Source: Pocillopora verrucosa
Taxonomy: Eukaryota > Cnidaria > Anthozoa > Scleractinia > Pocilloporidae
NCBI RefSeq assembly: GCF_036669915.1
Contig: NC_089318.1
Location: 23,280,725-23,344,724, forward strand
Direction of reading: 5' to 3'
Length of the DNA stretch: 64,000 nt
Made by a program: the position numbers and the translations under genes. Under the pieces are notes generated by a model. That model was not told the origin of the DNA, did no database searches, and saw only the letters and a program-made list of their open reading frames with translations. This document shows positions 9,536 through 20,640 of the stretch, in pieces (position 1 is the first letter of the stretch; every line of letters starts with the position of its first letter).

Positions 9536-11659
9536 GTGAGACTTATAGAACAGGGTGGTAATCAATGTATAGATATCTAAAATGCATGCTGGAATAAAGG
9601 TGAGGGAGGGGGGGGGGCGGGGGAATTATTACAGCAAAGAGCAAAATCACTAGTTCTGGTAAATCAAATAATTTATGGGTAGCGAAAACTTTAAGTACAA
9701 AAAATAAAAAATACCAGAGATTTATTTGAATGAAACCGAACCTAGGAGGCTGAACTTTCTCTAGTGACAGCTTTCACATTTTTTTCTGCCATTTGTTTGC
9801 AGGTATACCGGATTTTGTCACCAAACACCTTTAACTTTACCATGAGTTGCAAGTTTGAAACAAGAAACGTAAAAAAAAAGACAAAAAAAAAAAAACAGTG
9901 GTTAAGCAAAACAAACAAATAAATGACCAAAATTCTTATTAGCTAAAAGCTCAAAAAAAAGGAGAACAAAGAACAAGCAAGCAAGCAAAAAAAAACAGTC
10001 TATCAGACTTGAAAGAAAAAAGTGCTAAAGCACAAGTAAATTCAAAGCAAAATATATCAAAAGAATTTAAAAAAATAATGGCTAAAGAAAAAAACAGAAA
10101 AAAAAAGAAATTTAACACAGCAAAGAAAATGTATAAACAAATAAAATAAACAAAATTTAAAAAAAACATAAAATAAACAAATAAAACAGAAAATAAGCAA
10201 AATATGAAGAAAACAGAACAACACAATGATATTAGTAAGATAGAAATGGACAACAGACAGGATCGGAAAGTCAAGTACTAAAGCACGAAAGTAACCTTTG
10301 TAACCTTTAATGCTAAGCCTTATTTAATAAAATGTTAATAATACTGAGTCTGTTGAGTCTCTCCTTTGAGCTTCTTGCGAGTTTTTGATGTCCTTGTACA
10401 ATATTGCCTCACTTCGTGATCGAGTCCGGCCCCAAGGTGTTTATGGAGACAGAAAAACTTCAATTGTTCACCCGTTTCCAGTTTCCTTCTTATGTATCCT
10501 TCAAATCCAAGCTTCAATATCCTCCCGCGGACAAACCCCTGGGCATTTGAGCTTTTGAACATCGGTTTAAACAAATTCCCTGCTCCTCCTCGGGGCAAAA
10601 TTGTTCAAATGCCCAACCCACCCAACTTTTTCGTAAAAGGCAAATTCTACAACCCTGACTTTCTACCCCTCGACCAAATCTCCGCTGGAAAGACATGACA
10701 CTTTCGGTTCAAATTCCCCACCCCAGCCAGGCAAAGGCTCAAATTCCCTAGCCCTTGAACACGGACGACGGTCAAACGCCAGTGGGTTTCCCGTGAGATG
10801 TTGAGATGAGAGATTGTCTTGAACTCTTTTTAACTTTGGGCGTGCGCATGATTGTCAATAAAACTTAAAGCAAATCACATCATTACCCCGCGAAGGATAT
10901 CAGCCAGGCTTCCATTTTGGTCTTTACACTTATTGATAATAATAAAGAAATTTTGATTTAGAAAACACGAAACTTTCCACTCATCTAAAACCCAATTAAT
11001 GGTCACATCTAGAATAATTATTATCGCTGAAAAAAGCACGTCATCACTATATGTCACGACAGCGTGAAGAAACTGTTAGAAACAAATTACACTTTTGCCG
11101 CATATTTAAGCAGTAGAGCTTTACTGTCGTAAAAAGAAAATCGCGATAGAAATCTACCATTGGCAAGCTGTTTCATGGAGGTATGCGATGTCTGTCTCTT
11201 CTGGTCGTCAAGAATGAATCAATATAATTTCAGATGTTTTGTAGCGTTAGTTTCCCAACCCAGGTAAGTTAATTTCGCCATTTGAAGTTTATCGATAAAG
11301 TCTTATTAAAGTCTTAAAGTTTATCGATAAGTAAATTCAAATTTTTTATTTTGAAGTTGTGAGAGTTTGCTGGTTTGTTTGCTGCAATGGCGTGTGTAAA
11401 TCTGTTCTTTCCTCCACAAAAAGTAACTTCGAATGATAAACTCTAACGAGACACAAGGAGACTAAATGTGGCCTTGTTTCATTGAATTTCTTCTCTTAAG
11501 AAGAAAGTACCGGACTGGTGTGTCGTGCGATTAGCGCGCGTGCGCCGAGACATTTAAATTTGACCAGTTCGTAAGCAAGTTACGCGTAAGATTTCTGGCG
11601 TGGTTTTTTTTTTCAGTTTTAATCGCATTTTGGAGGTTTTTGTTTTTGAGTATGTATTT
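9536..11659. other. Non-coding 3' part of copy A
   Basis: No gene seen. It contains a G-run (about 9,609-9,623), an A-rich tract (9,840-10,260), one interspersed repeat (about 10,313-10,830) and AT-rich sequence that also ends copy B. Apparent frames are low-complexity. Confidence 0.55.
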
Positions 11660-11745
11660 TAAGCCGTTACCGTTTTACCTTTATTTTTACCGATTAAACG
11701 TGCCTGCTTTTAAAGGAGATTTTCGTTCTCGCTTCCGAACATTTC

Positions 11746-11762
11746 TGGCGACTACGATGGGA
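11746..11762 (+). other. Primer-binding-like site
   Basis: TGGCGACTACGATGGGA lies just after the likely LTR end (CCGAACA at about 11,741). It differs by one base from the equivalent site of the minus-strand element at 912-928, which supports its role as primer-binding site. Confidence 0.65.
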
Positions 11763-11833
11763 GAAAGGTATGAACTGGTGTTTGTTTGAGGTTTCGTTTG
11801 CAATTTGAGTTTTTGAGTTTTGAGTTGTGCACT

Positions 11834-12295
11834 ATGGCTGCCGAATCCGAGGACAGCAATGTTATGGAGAAAAATGACGAAATTGCGAATGAAGTCGACA
11901 AACAGAATCAAAACGACGTTCTGTTTATTCAGATTAAAAGAAGAAAACGCTCCGCTAAGACAAAAGTAACAAAACTCAGACACGAGTTAGAAAGACTATG
12001 GGTGAAGGATTCCGAAGTAACGGACATAGAAAGTATGATCGAGCAGTTGTGGGCAGCCCTTGAAGACGTACAAGAAATTTTAGGGGAACTGTCCGCCTTC
12101 TATGTCGAAGTCGGAGAAGACACTGGGAAAAAAGAAGCTTTTAAAAAGTCAGAAATCATCCAAAAAGACGTACAAAGGGCGATCGAAGCGGGACAAAATG
12201 CGATCAAAGTCCGCGCGTGCAAAGTCATGAATATGAACACGCCCTTAAGCGAGAACACCACGGATCGCTACGAGCAATCGGCCCGAGAAGATTAG
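11834..12295 (+). CDS. BEL/Pao gag N-terminal region
   Basis: An ATG at 11,834 opens a 153-codon frame ending at TAG 12,293. The protein is acidic and basic by turns, with predicted coiled coil (RHELERLWVKDSEV and beyond), matching the coiled N-terminus of the minus-strand element at 1-814. In the intact relative this region continues directly into the DUF1759-like core, so the stop at 12,293-12,295 is probably a disabling break before the downstream gag frame at 12,338. Confidence 0.75.
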   Translation: MAAESEDSNVMEKNDEIANEVDKQNQNDVLFIQIKRRKRSAKTKVTKLRHELERLWVKDSEVTDIESMIEQLWAALEDVQEILGELSAFYVEVGEDTGKKEAFKKSEIIQKDVQRAIEAGQNAIKVRACKVMNMNTPLSENTTDRYEQSARED

Positions 12296-12337
12296 CTAAA
12301 CGAGAGTCACCACAGCCACAACGACCGAAACCGATAT

Positions 12338-13327
12338 TTGAAACCGTTAAAAGTTCCGACATTCAATGGTGACAAAAGAAAGTTTGAAGATTTTTGGGCC
12401 CTCTTTAAAAGTCTAGTGGACGAGTCAACGGAGCCAGTAAATTTGAAGATGGCAAGGCTACACCAATGCCTCACAGGGAACGCCAGGGAAGCCATCCTTG
12501 GTCTCGGAGTCACCGTCCAAGAATGCGAGGAGGCCAAAGAGATATTAAAAACGAAGTATTGAGGTACGCGCCGGCTTCCGCGAGCCTACTTGGAACTAGA
12601 ACAGGCGCCGTTAATAAGAAGTAACGACATTCACGCATTGGAGAAGTTTGTTACAGTGGTAAAGTTACAGGCCGAAAGAAGAGACGGAGAGTTAGAAGAT
12701 GGAACTCTTCACAGCTTGCTGGTGAAAAAGTTGCCTGATTGCTAGCTGGAAATTTACAGTCGCTGGTTGAACGAACGCGCCAGACAAAATTCAGTCATAG
12801 CTTTCAGAGACTGGTTGAAAGACGAAGTCAGATTCCAAATAGAAGCAGCGGAAATGGCGAACGGAATTGACCCGAAACCTGTCGAGCACGTTAGACCACC
12901 GAGAGTACCGAGTTACCAGGAACAGAGCAGGATGCGAAATTTTCATACTGCTGCAATAGGGAAAGAGCCAAATAGTACGAAGCTTCCATGTTCTCTCTGC
13001 CAGAGTTTCGATCACGGGGTGTGGTTTTGCAAGGAGTTTTATGACGCAGGAGTGGATGACCGCTGGAAGATCGCTAAAGAAAAACAGTTGTGTTTTCGTT
13101 GCCTAGCCTCTGATCATAGGGGGAAAGATTGCCTAAAGGCCCGCACGTATGGAATAGATGGTTGTTCTCGAAATCACCACCGCCTTCTTCATGGAAGTGA
13201 AGTTTTGTCAGAAACCGGACCGATGACAATGTTGCCTCATGCTGACGGTGAGAAACGCCCAGATGCTCCACGGGAGGGGGCGCCCGCTGTGACCCTGACC
13301 AGCTGTAATACAGAAACGCCCACTTAG
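12338..13327 (+). pseudogene. BEL/Pao gag core and zinc knuckles, interrupted
   Basis: Residues from KPLKVPTFNGDKRKFEDFW onward match the DUF1759-type gag core of Pao elements. Internal stops occur at TGA 12,560-12,562 and TAG 12,743-12,745, while homology continues past both. The 3' part (12,767-13,327) has two cysteine/histidine knuckles, CSLCQSFDHGVWFC and CFRCLASDHRGKDC, typical of nucleocapsid-like RNA binding. A protease is not clearly visible after it. Confidence 0.82.
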
Positions 13328-13338
13328 TCTTATTTGTT

Positions 13339-14597
13339 ATGAACCTCGTCGACAACAGCTTAAAGAGATTCTGGGAAAAGTCTGGCACAGACTGCGATGG
13401 CAGACTCGTACTTGCCGAAGAAGAAAGACTAGCCCTAGGCAAAAAGAAAGATTCCCTCAAGTACGAAAATGGAAGATACCGTGTAGCCGTCCCTTGGAAA
13501 GAAAACAAACCCGATCTCCCTGACACTAAACCCATGGCACTCTCTCGCCTCCCATGCACCGAAAGAAATCTGAAGAAAAACAGCCGCGTCGCCGAAGAAT
13601 ATCAAGCAACTATTTAGACCTATGTTGAAAAGGTATATTTACGAAAGGTACTCTCAGATGAACAGCCGCCAGCTACCGCACGATATTTGCCCCATTTTCC
13701 GGTCGTTAGAATGGATAAATCGACAACGAAAGTTCGAATCGTATTTGACTGTGCCGCTAAATGTGATGGTATTTCCTTAAATTACATGATTCATGTTGGG
13801 CCGAAATTACAGCAAGATCTTTTCAACGTCCTTGTCCTAACCGAGAGCCAGACGAATTCGAGTTTAGTCGTGTGGTTTTTGGAAAGAATTCCACCCCTAT
13901 AGAGTCGCAGTTTGATGCGCAGGAGAACACTCGAAGAAACCAAGACCGCTATCCCCTTGTCACTGAGACCGTCCTTAAGTCAACCTATATGGACGATTCT
14001 ATTGACAGTGTAGAAAACGATGATGAAGGAGTGGAGCTGTACCGTAAATTGAAAGCACTATGGGGAGTTGCCGGCATGCAAGCAAGGAAGTGGATGTCTA
14101 ATTCACCGAATGTTATTGAAGCGATTCCGACAGAAGAGCGCGCCACAAAGATCGTGATTAACAGCGGTCAAGATCCGATAACGAAGACACTTGGAATTTC
14201 GTGGAACAGTAGTGAAGATGCGTTTACCGTCACCGCTTCTGCAGTTTCCCCAGAATTTCAGACAACGGAGCGAAACGTATTGCGTAAAGGAGCAACGATT
14301 TTTGACCCACTGGGATTTGTATGACCATACGTTATTATGGCCAAGATCCTACTCCTGGAGCTGTGGATTCAAGGCTACGACTGGGACAACGAAGTTCAAG
14401 ATGAAATAGCAGACAAAATCGGAGATTGGTTGGAGCAATTGAAAAGTCTGCAAGAAGTGAAGATTCCCCGATGTCTACGACGTTCCGAGCCTGTCAAGTC
14501 GAAGCGCATTGTGACATTTGTTGATGCCTCTCAGCAAGCTTATGGTGCGGCTGTCTCTATGAGCTTCGAATACGATAACGATACCATAACCCCATAA
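13339..14597 (+). pseudogene. BEL/Pao reverse transcriptase and RNase H, broken
   Basis: Starts with the Pao-type LKRFWE linker. RT begins at FPVVRMDKSTTKVRIVFDC and continues to GPKLQQDLFNVL. It then jumps to EPDEFEFSRVVFG in another frame, so about 40 residues carrying the first catalytic aspartate are deleted near 13,840-13,855. The second catalytic box is intact as TYMDDSIDS (around 13,985). RNase H/A17-type sequence with FVDASQQAYGAAV follows near 14,518. Stops at 13,615-13,617 and 14,322-14,324 and the frame change confirm a dead copy. Confidence 0.85.
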
Positions 14598-14730
14598 CCA
14601 GTCGCCTGATTGCAGCTAAGAGTAAAGTGGTGTCCTCGAAGAGGAAAGAGGACACGAATGCCTGTGCAACCACTATGACGTGTAACCTTCAGAAAGAAAC
14701 TGCACCGAAACAGAACAACACACCAGGAGT

Positions 14731-15465
14731 GTGGAGACGCGTTGGACGCGCTTGATTCGAGTACACGCGAGAGTGAGAAGAGTAATATACAACATGCGCA
14801 GCAGAGACAACAGGAATGCAAGTATGGAACTGTTGCCCGAAGAAATAAAGGATGCTGAAGAGGAAATAGTGCGCTTAGCACAGCGCGAAGCTTTCCGTGA
14901 TGAGTACGCCGCTTTGTGCTTAGGGAAACCAATACCAAAGAAAAGCTAGTTGATAAAGCTTAAGTCCTGCATTAGTGACGATGGAGTTATCCGGAGTGAT
15001 GGTCGAATAAAGTTGGCAGATTTTCTCCCATATGATACTAGATTTCCAATCATTCTGCCTCGTGGACATTGGGTGGCGAACTATCACGAGAGAGGAAACC
15101 ATGCCACTGGAGCAAACTTCATTCTTTGCCAGTTGAGTGAGAGATTTTGGATTATCGCCGCATGCGAGGAGATTCGCGAGTGGGATCACGAATGTAATAA
15201 ATGTAAAAGAAGACGAAGCAAGCCAGCCTGTCAGATTACGGCGCCACTCTCGAAAATGAGGCTCCGTTTCAGCTTCAGACCCTTCGCCCAAACAACCGTA
15301 GATTTTGCTGGTCCTTTGTACACTGTTCAAGGACGCGGAAAACCACGACGGAAGAGGTGGCCGTGCCTTTTTACTTGCTTGAAAACTCGAGCAGTACATT
15401 TAGAGATGCTTTTTAACCCTTTACGGTGGCCAATTTACGTTTTCAACTCAGTTTTTAACACTTAA
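14731..15465 (+). pseudogene. BEL/Pao integrase, truncated
   Basis: After a linker (14,731-14,949, ending in TAG 14,947) the frame 14,950-15,465 gives the integrase H2C2 zinc-binding region (H..NHATG then C..C in CNKCKRRRSKPAC). The start of the catalytic core follows, with TVDFAGP holding the first acidic residue and RAVHLEML. Sequence then departs from the family and stops at 15,463. The second aspartate, the glutamate, the C-terminal domain and the 3' LTR are missing. Confidence 0.8.
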
Positions 15466-18400
15466 TTACCTGCATTTACGACTGTTAGTCTAAACCGGGT
15501 ATCTGAAGCACGCAAATGCGGCGCATGTTATAATTAACTACCAAAGCAATGGTATCTACTAAAGAGATAAAAAGAGCCAGAGATTTCTATGAGCAAAGAT
15601 TCTGCGGGAGAAATATTACAATAGGAAACTTTATTTTCTTCAGAAAATATCATATGAAGATGTGTTGTAGGCGTGGCTGCTTCTAGTTTTGTAGCTATAA
15701 CTGGTTCTCCTCTGGCGAATCTGCGGCTCAATTTGACATTTTTTTGTTATTATTTAGAAGAAGAACAGTCCTGCAAAACAGGATAATGTAGTGAACAACT
15801 TCCCTGATGCTGAGCTAAGCACTTCCTCTGGTATGGGAATTTTCTCCAACCTCGCGACGTGGAGAGTGAAGGATGAAGCCTCCAAAGCATTTACCATTGG
15901 CAAGTTGTTTCATGGAGGTATGTGTTGTTTGTTCTGATCGTCAAGAATGAATCAATATAATTTCAGATGTTTTGTAGTGTTAGTTTCCCGACGCAGATAA
16001 GTTAGGTTCGCCATTTGAGGTTTATCGATAAAGCCTCGTTTCTTTTTGTTTTGTGGAAATGTTTGGAGAAATCTTTCTAAGAACTCATGTGGAAACTCGC
16101 AGTTCAAAACTTAAACAGGCCAGGGGACCAATAACAGCAACTGTGTTTTAAGCTCCGAAAATAGTTGGCATTTTGTATTTGGGGTTAATTCTAAAACTTT
16201 GAATGAATGTTTTAGATTTTAACAGATTTAAGATTTATTGGTCGTGATTCCAAAAATGCTTCACAGCCTTCTTGAGTAAAAAATGTACGCTCGCTCAAAA
16301 AAGGGAGGAGACGCTGAGCCTAATTACGAGACCATACGTTGTTTTCTTAAATGTCTTTAGGAGTTTAATATCGTTTACGGAACTAGAAGGAGATTTAATT
16401 TGTGGAAATATGTTTTTTTTCTAACATTTTGCTGCCGCAAACGATTCAGTTGGCGACTTAGCAGAGCTTCGTCCCTGTTCAAAAGAAGAGGTCTGTAATA
16501 AGCTGTATCCAATCGAAACAGTTTAGGCGTAAGAATCTATTAAAGTCAATATGTATTAACGACTGTCAGTCTAAGCCGGGTATCTGAAGCACGCAAATGC
16601 GGCACATGTTATAATTAACTACCAAAGAGATAAAAGGAACCATACCGTGGAAGGTGAGACTTCTATGAACCAGTGCAAAGATCCTCCGGGCGAAATATTA
16701 CAACAGAAAGTTAAACTTTACTTTCTTCAGCAAATATCATGTAAAGATATGTCGTAATTAAGCGTGGCTGCTTTTAGTTTTTTCAGATTTGACCGCTCAT
16801 CCTTTGGGGTAATAAGCTAATTCGCGGCTCAATTTGACATGTGAGCTATTTTTCACATTTTTTTACGCTGGAAGCATCAGGAAATGAAAGTTGTTCACCA
16901 TATTGGCAAGCACTTCCTTTGATATGGCAATTTTCTGTAGTCTACCTCTCATAAATTATAATAACCTCATCTTGTGCAATGTTTATATTATATTTTTAGT
17001 ATATAGAGTAATAAGCTCATTATTGATTTAAAATTCGTGATGCAAGTAGGGTAAGCATCATATAATTTGTATTGTAAGCTAGTTTAAGAGAAAAATTTTT
17101 GTAAGTAGTCATAAACGTGAGGATTGATAAGTATAAATAGAAATAGGGGTAGTTTTGTAAGTAACGTATGCATTGTTAGTATCGTAACTACTGTAAGTGT
17201 TTTTACATAGTATTAGTAGTGCTCTGTTGTATGTAAGTTAAAAGCCAATTACGACAAATTCAGAAAAAAATCGTTTACGTTAAAGAACAAAGTTTCAGAG
17301 TTAATAATTTGACATGCACCCTTATACTTTTTCATTTACATAAAGCATCGTAACCATGCTTTGAAACAATTCATTGAAACATGCTGAATCAAAGACAGTA
17401 ACACTTGTAACTTATAATTTTGTCTTTTAGGGACAATCAGATGAAGATTACGCCAAGCAAGAAAGCAACAGAAACAATCGTAGCCATGCTTTGATACAAT
17501 TCACGGAAACATGCTCCATCAAAAACATTAACACTTGTAACATATACTGTTGTCTTTTAGGGACAATCAGATGAATATTTCGCCAGCAACAAAGCAACAG
17601 AAAATGTCTGCTATCTTTTATAGAAAGCAACGTTGTGGAACCGCTGGAAACTAAGCCTTACAAGTCCTAAAAGTAGGTAAATTGACGCACACAATACGTC
17701 TTTACACCTTATGAAACACACCATATTGCCTAGTACGGTCATCATGTGTTTTAGAAAGGATTGGATTCGATTTCAAAGGAGAAAAAGGGGTGATCTAGGA
17801 AGGGGGGCAAAGCGAAGCCAAGTGAGGCAAGGCTAGAACAAATTACTTGTACTTCAGAAATAAATATAAGTCATAAAATAAATCGTTTGTTGCATGGTGT
17901 AGCCACCTCCAATGTCACTATGTGGAGGTTTCGTTCTACTGGTCATCTTTACACCTCGCCTATTGTACATGACGAGTAACCTCCTATCTTACATAACGAT
18001 GAACAATAACCACGTATTTTATTACAACTTATTTACATATCTTATATATATTTCCCCCCAATATTTTTAGCCCGGAAAGGAAAATGGCCGACATATAAAT
18101 GTGGAAGCTCAAACCTGGACGGAGGAAGTCGTAAGTTTTAAATAAAGTTACTAAGACGAACTAATGTGTTTGTTATGTGCTGTTAGTTTAATCAGCGTCA
18201 ATTGTTCGATAACCCTATTGGTTGTTTTCAGTGTTGTCCTGCATCTGATTGGTTAAAACGGTGTGACGAGTTTTCCTGACCAATCACGCAGCGTTATAAG
18301 TTATATTCAACGGAGTTTGCAGATCTCTTTCGAGACTCTTGTTCTATATTCACCGTCCTTAGGATGCAACGGTTCCCTTGGAGTTGTAATTCAATAGATC

Positions 18401-18528
18401 TTATTTTCAATCTGAAAAAGATTGCAACTAGACGTGTAGGAATATTTTAAACATAGTGATTGATAACAGTATGTAGTATTTGTTTATCAAATATCTTCAT
18501 CCACCTTCGTTAATATTACGCAGGACAG
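15466..18528 (+). pseudogene. Degenerate partial copy of the repeated unknown gene (5' half)
   Basis: Scrambled pieces of the unit: exon 3 with its start at 15,758 (cut off near 15,880), upstream-type sequence (about 15,880-16,300), an exon 2 whose acceptor changed from TAGC to TAAC (about 16,426-16,495), two tandem exon 4 starts (17,431 and 17,561, both after TGTCTTTTAG) and an exon 5 with both splice sites intact (18,071-18,130). The second exon 4 has lost its donor (TTACAAG). Internal deletions and rearrangements make a working gene unlikely. Confidence 0.7.
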
Positions 18529-18553
18529 CTCCCGGGGATGTCCTGCGTAATAT
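18513..18553. repeat. Hairpin over the exon 5b acceptor
   Basis: Perfect 15-bp arms, ATATTACGCAGGACA (18,513-18,527) and its reverse complement (18,539-18,553), enclose an 11-base loop. The left arm contains the position of the exon 5b acceptor (GCAG). Weaker versions are at 1,893-1,933, about 19,770-19,812 and near 30,950-31,005. The functional exon 5b copies (7,932; 25,707) lack it. Confidence 0.85.
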
Positions 18554-20640
18554 GACCGAAGCAGAGGAAGACCAAGTCACGGAAGAGATCCTATTTGATC
18601 CTGTTTAACAATGAAGTGTCAGGGTCCAACCAATATGGCTACTGATTCATTCATTATTTAAGCTCAAGACTGTATAAAGCTTAAGGGTTTCATAATGAGT
18701 TTTGAAAATCAAGGCCAGAACATTCATTTGCAACTGCCTTATTTTGGCTTTTTTGGTTCATTTTTGATGGCACTTAAGGGTGAAATGAAATAATGTTATT
18801 GCATGTCAGTCAGGTCTTAGACTTGTGCGCTGGATGCCTCTCAGTTTTGATGTAAATACATGCAATTTCTTGTCAATTTTTTTTGCAGGAGTTTGAACGG
18901 CAGATGGCAATGATATATCTTTAAAGATACAGACAGACTTCCGAAGAAAGATCACTTTAAAAATAGGGAGGAATTCAAACAGGCCGTGATCATGAGAGAA
19001 TTGACCTCGTAAGTATCAAAATCATATAAGCTCAGTCTTAAGTGTAAAAAAATGAATTATGAAACAATTACTGAAATCGGTTTTCTCATGCTATCATGAA
19101 TTATCAAACCTCGTGTCTGATAAGCCTCTTTCCAATCAGGCCCTACGTTTCTTTCTTTCTTTTTTTTTCTTTGATAGGTCCTAAAGGATGTTGCAACATG
19201 TAATCCGTTTGTACAACGGTTACCAACGATAGAATGTCTTTTGCTTTTTGTAAATACCTTGAAGCATTTATCCTCACTAGCGTGGACTCGCATTATTTTT
19301 TTTGTCGTTCATGACGGAAGCAGTGAAAAATGCGCTATCAATGATGGGCTCGGAAAAGAGATATACAAGAAATTGAAGCGGAATATTCTTTAGTTTTTTG
19401 TATATTTTTTTAATGGGCAATCTCAATGATTCTGGATAAGCAGACAAATGTGATATACATAACGACTGTAACTGTTTTTACTTCGTGTTAGTATTGCTCT
19501 GTTGTATGTAAGTTAAAAGTCAGTTTCCCAGACCAATCACTCAGCGTGTTAAGGTATATTCAATGGAATTTGCAGATCGCTTTCGACACTCTTGTGTTCA
19601 CCGTCCTACACTGCAACGGTTCTCTTAGAGTTGCAATTCAATTTTTTTAAAGATAGATCTTATTTTCAATCTGAAAAAATTGCACTTAGACGTGTAAGAA
19701 TATTTTAAACATAGTAATTAATTACAATTGTCTGTAGCATTTGTTTATCAAAGATCTTCATCCAGCTTCTGTAATATTACGCAGGACAGCCCCCAGCGCT
19801 TTCGTGCGTAATATGACCGAAGCAGAGGAAGACCAAGTCACGGAAGAGATCCTATTTGATCCTGTTTAACAGTGAAGTGTCAGAGTTCAATCAATATGGC
19901 TACTGATTCATTCATTATTTAAGCTCAAGACTGTATAAAGCTCAAGGGTTTCATAATGAGTTTTGAAAACCAAGGCCAGAACATTCATTTGCAACTGCCT
20001 TATTTTCATTTTTTTGGGTTTATTTTTGATGGCACTCAGGGATGAAATGAAATGATGTTTTTACATCTCAGTCCAGTCTTAGACTTGTGCGCTGGATGCC
20101 TCTCAGTTTTGACGTAAATACATGCAATTTCTTGTCAATTTTTTTTGCAGGGGTTCGAACAGCAGATGGCAAATTTGCCATCTTCGGCCATCTTTGCCAT
20201 CTTCGGTTCGAACTCCTGCAAAAACAATTTCAAACCTAGGAAGGAATTCAAACAGGCCGTGAGAGAATTGACCTCGTAAGTATCAAAATCATATAAGCTC
20301 AGTCTTAAGCGTCAAAAAATGAATTATGAAACAATCACTGAATTCGGTTTTCTCATGCTATCATAAATTATCAAACCTCGTGTCTGATTAGCCTCTTTCC
20401 AATTAGGCTTTACGTTTTTTTTTTGATAGGCCCTAAAAGATGTTGCAACATGTAATCCGTTTCTACAACGGTTACCAACGATCGAATGTCTTTATCTTCA
20501 CTTTCGTGGACACGCATAATTTTTTTATAGTCATTCATGGCGGAAGCAGTGCCACTGACAATCAAATAAAAAAATGAAAAACGCTCTTTCAAGGATGGGC
20601 TCAGAAAAGAGATCTACCAGAAATCGAGGAATATTCTTAA
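18529..20640 (+). pseudogene. Broken 3' exons of the repeated unknown gene, copy B
   Basis: Counterpart of 1,054-2,720, but with the start that the retrotransposon replaced in copy A. Exon 6 starts at 18,890 with GAGTTTGAACGG, where the lysine codon has become TGA, and carries further indels. Exon 7 at about 19,254 has lost its acceptor. A second round (exon 5b near 19,785, hairpin exon 6 at 20,141-20,277, shortened exon 7 near 20,490) is as damaged as in copy A. Confidence 0.72.

Larger units (their letters stand above)
1054..11659. repeat. Segmental duplication, copy A
   Basis: This block matches 18,929-29,935 almost base for base; offsets run from about 17,767 to 17,896 because of small indels. 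The match includes coding exons, introns, A-rich tracts and palindromes. The largest difference is near 11,310-11,340, where copy B has about 0.35 kb of extra sequence (about 29,230-29,600). Identity looks well above 95% by eye, so the duplication is recent. Confidence 0.9.
11660..15465 (+). mobile_element. Truncated BEL/Pao LTR retrotransposon
   Basis: The order is: partial 5' LTR/leader, primer-binding-like site (11,746-11,762), gag, zinc knuckles, reverse transcriptase, RNase H, integrase. It stops abruptly in the integrase and is followed by repeat-unit sequence, with no 3' LTR. The left junction is where copy A and copy B diverge (11,659/29,935). Several stops, a frameshift and an internal deletion make it inactive. 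Its gag differs from that of the element at 1-1053. Confidence 0.9.

Noticed and set aside
13074-13559. 161-codon minus-strand open frame
   Set aside because: Antisense shadow of the zinc-knuckle and RT linker of the BEL/Pao element.
18511-18519. TAATATTAC nonamer as in rolling-circle replication origins
   Set aside because: It lies at the base and arm of the hairpin rather than in a loop, and no Rep-like gene is present, so I take it as coincidence.
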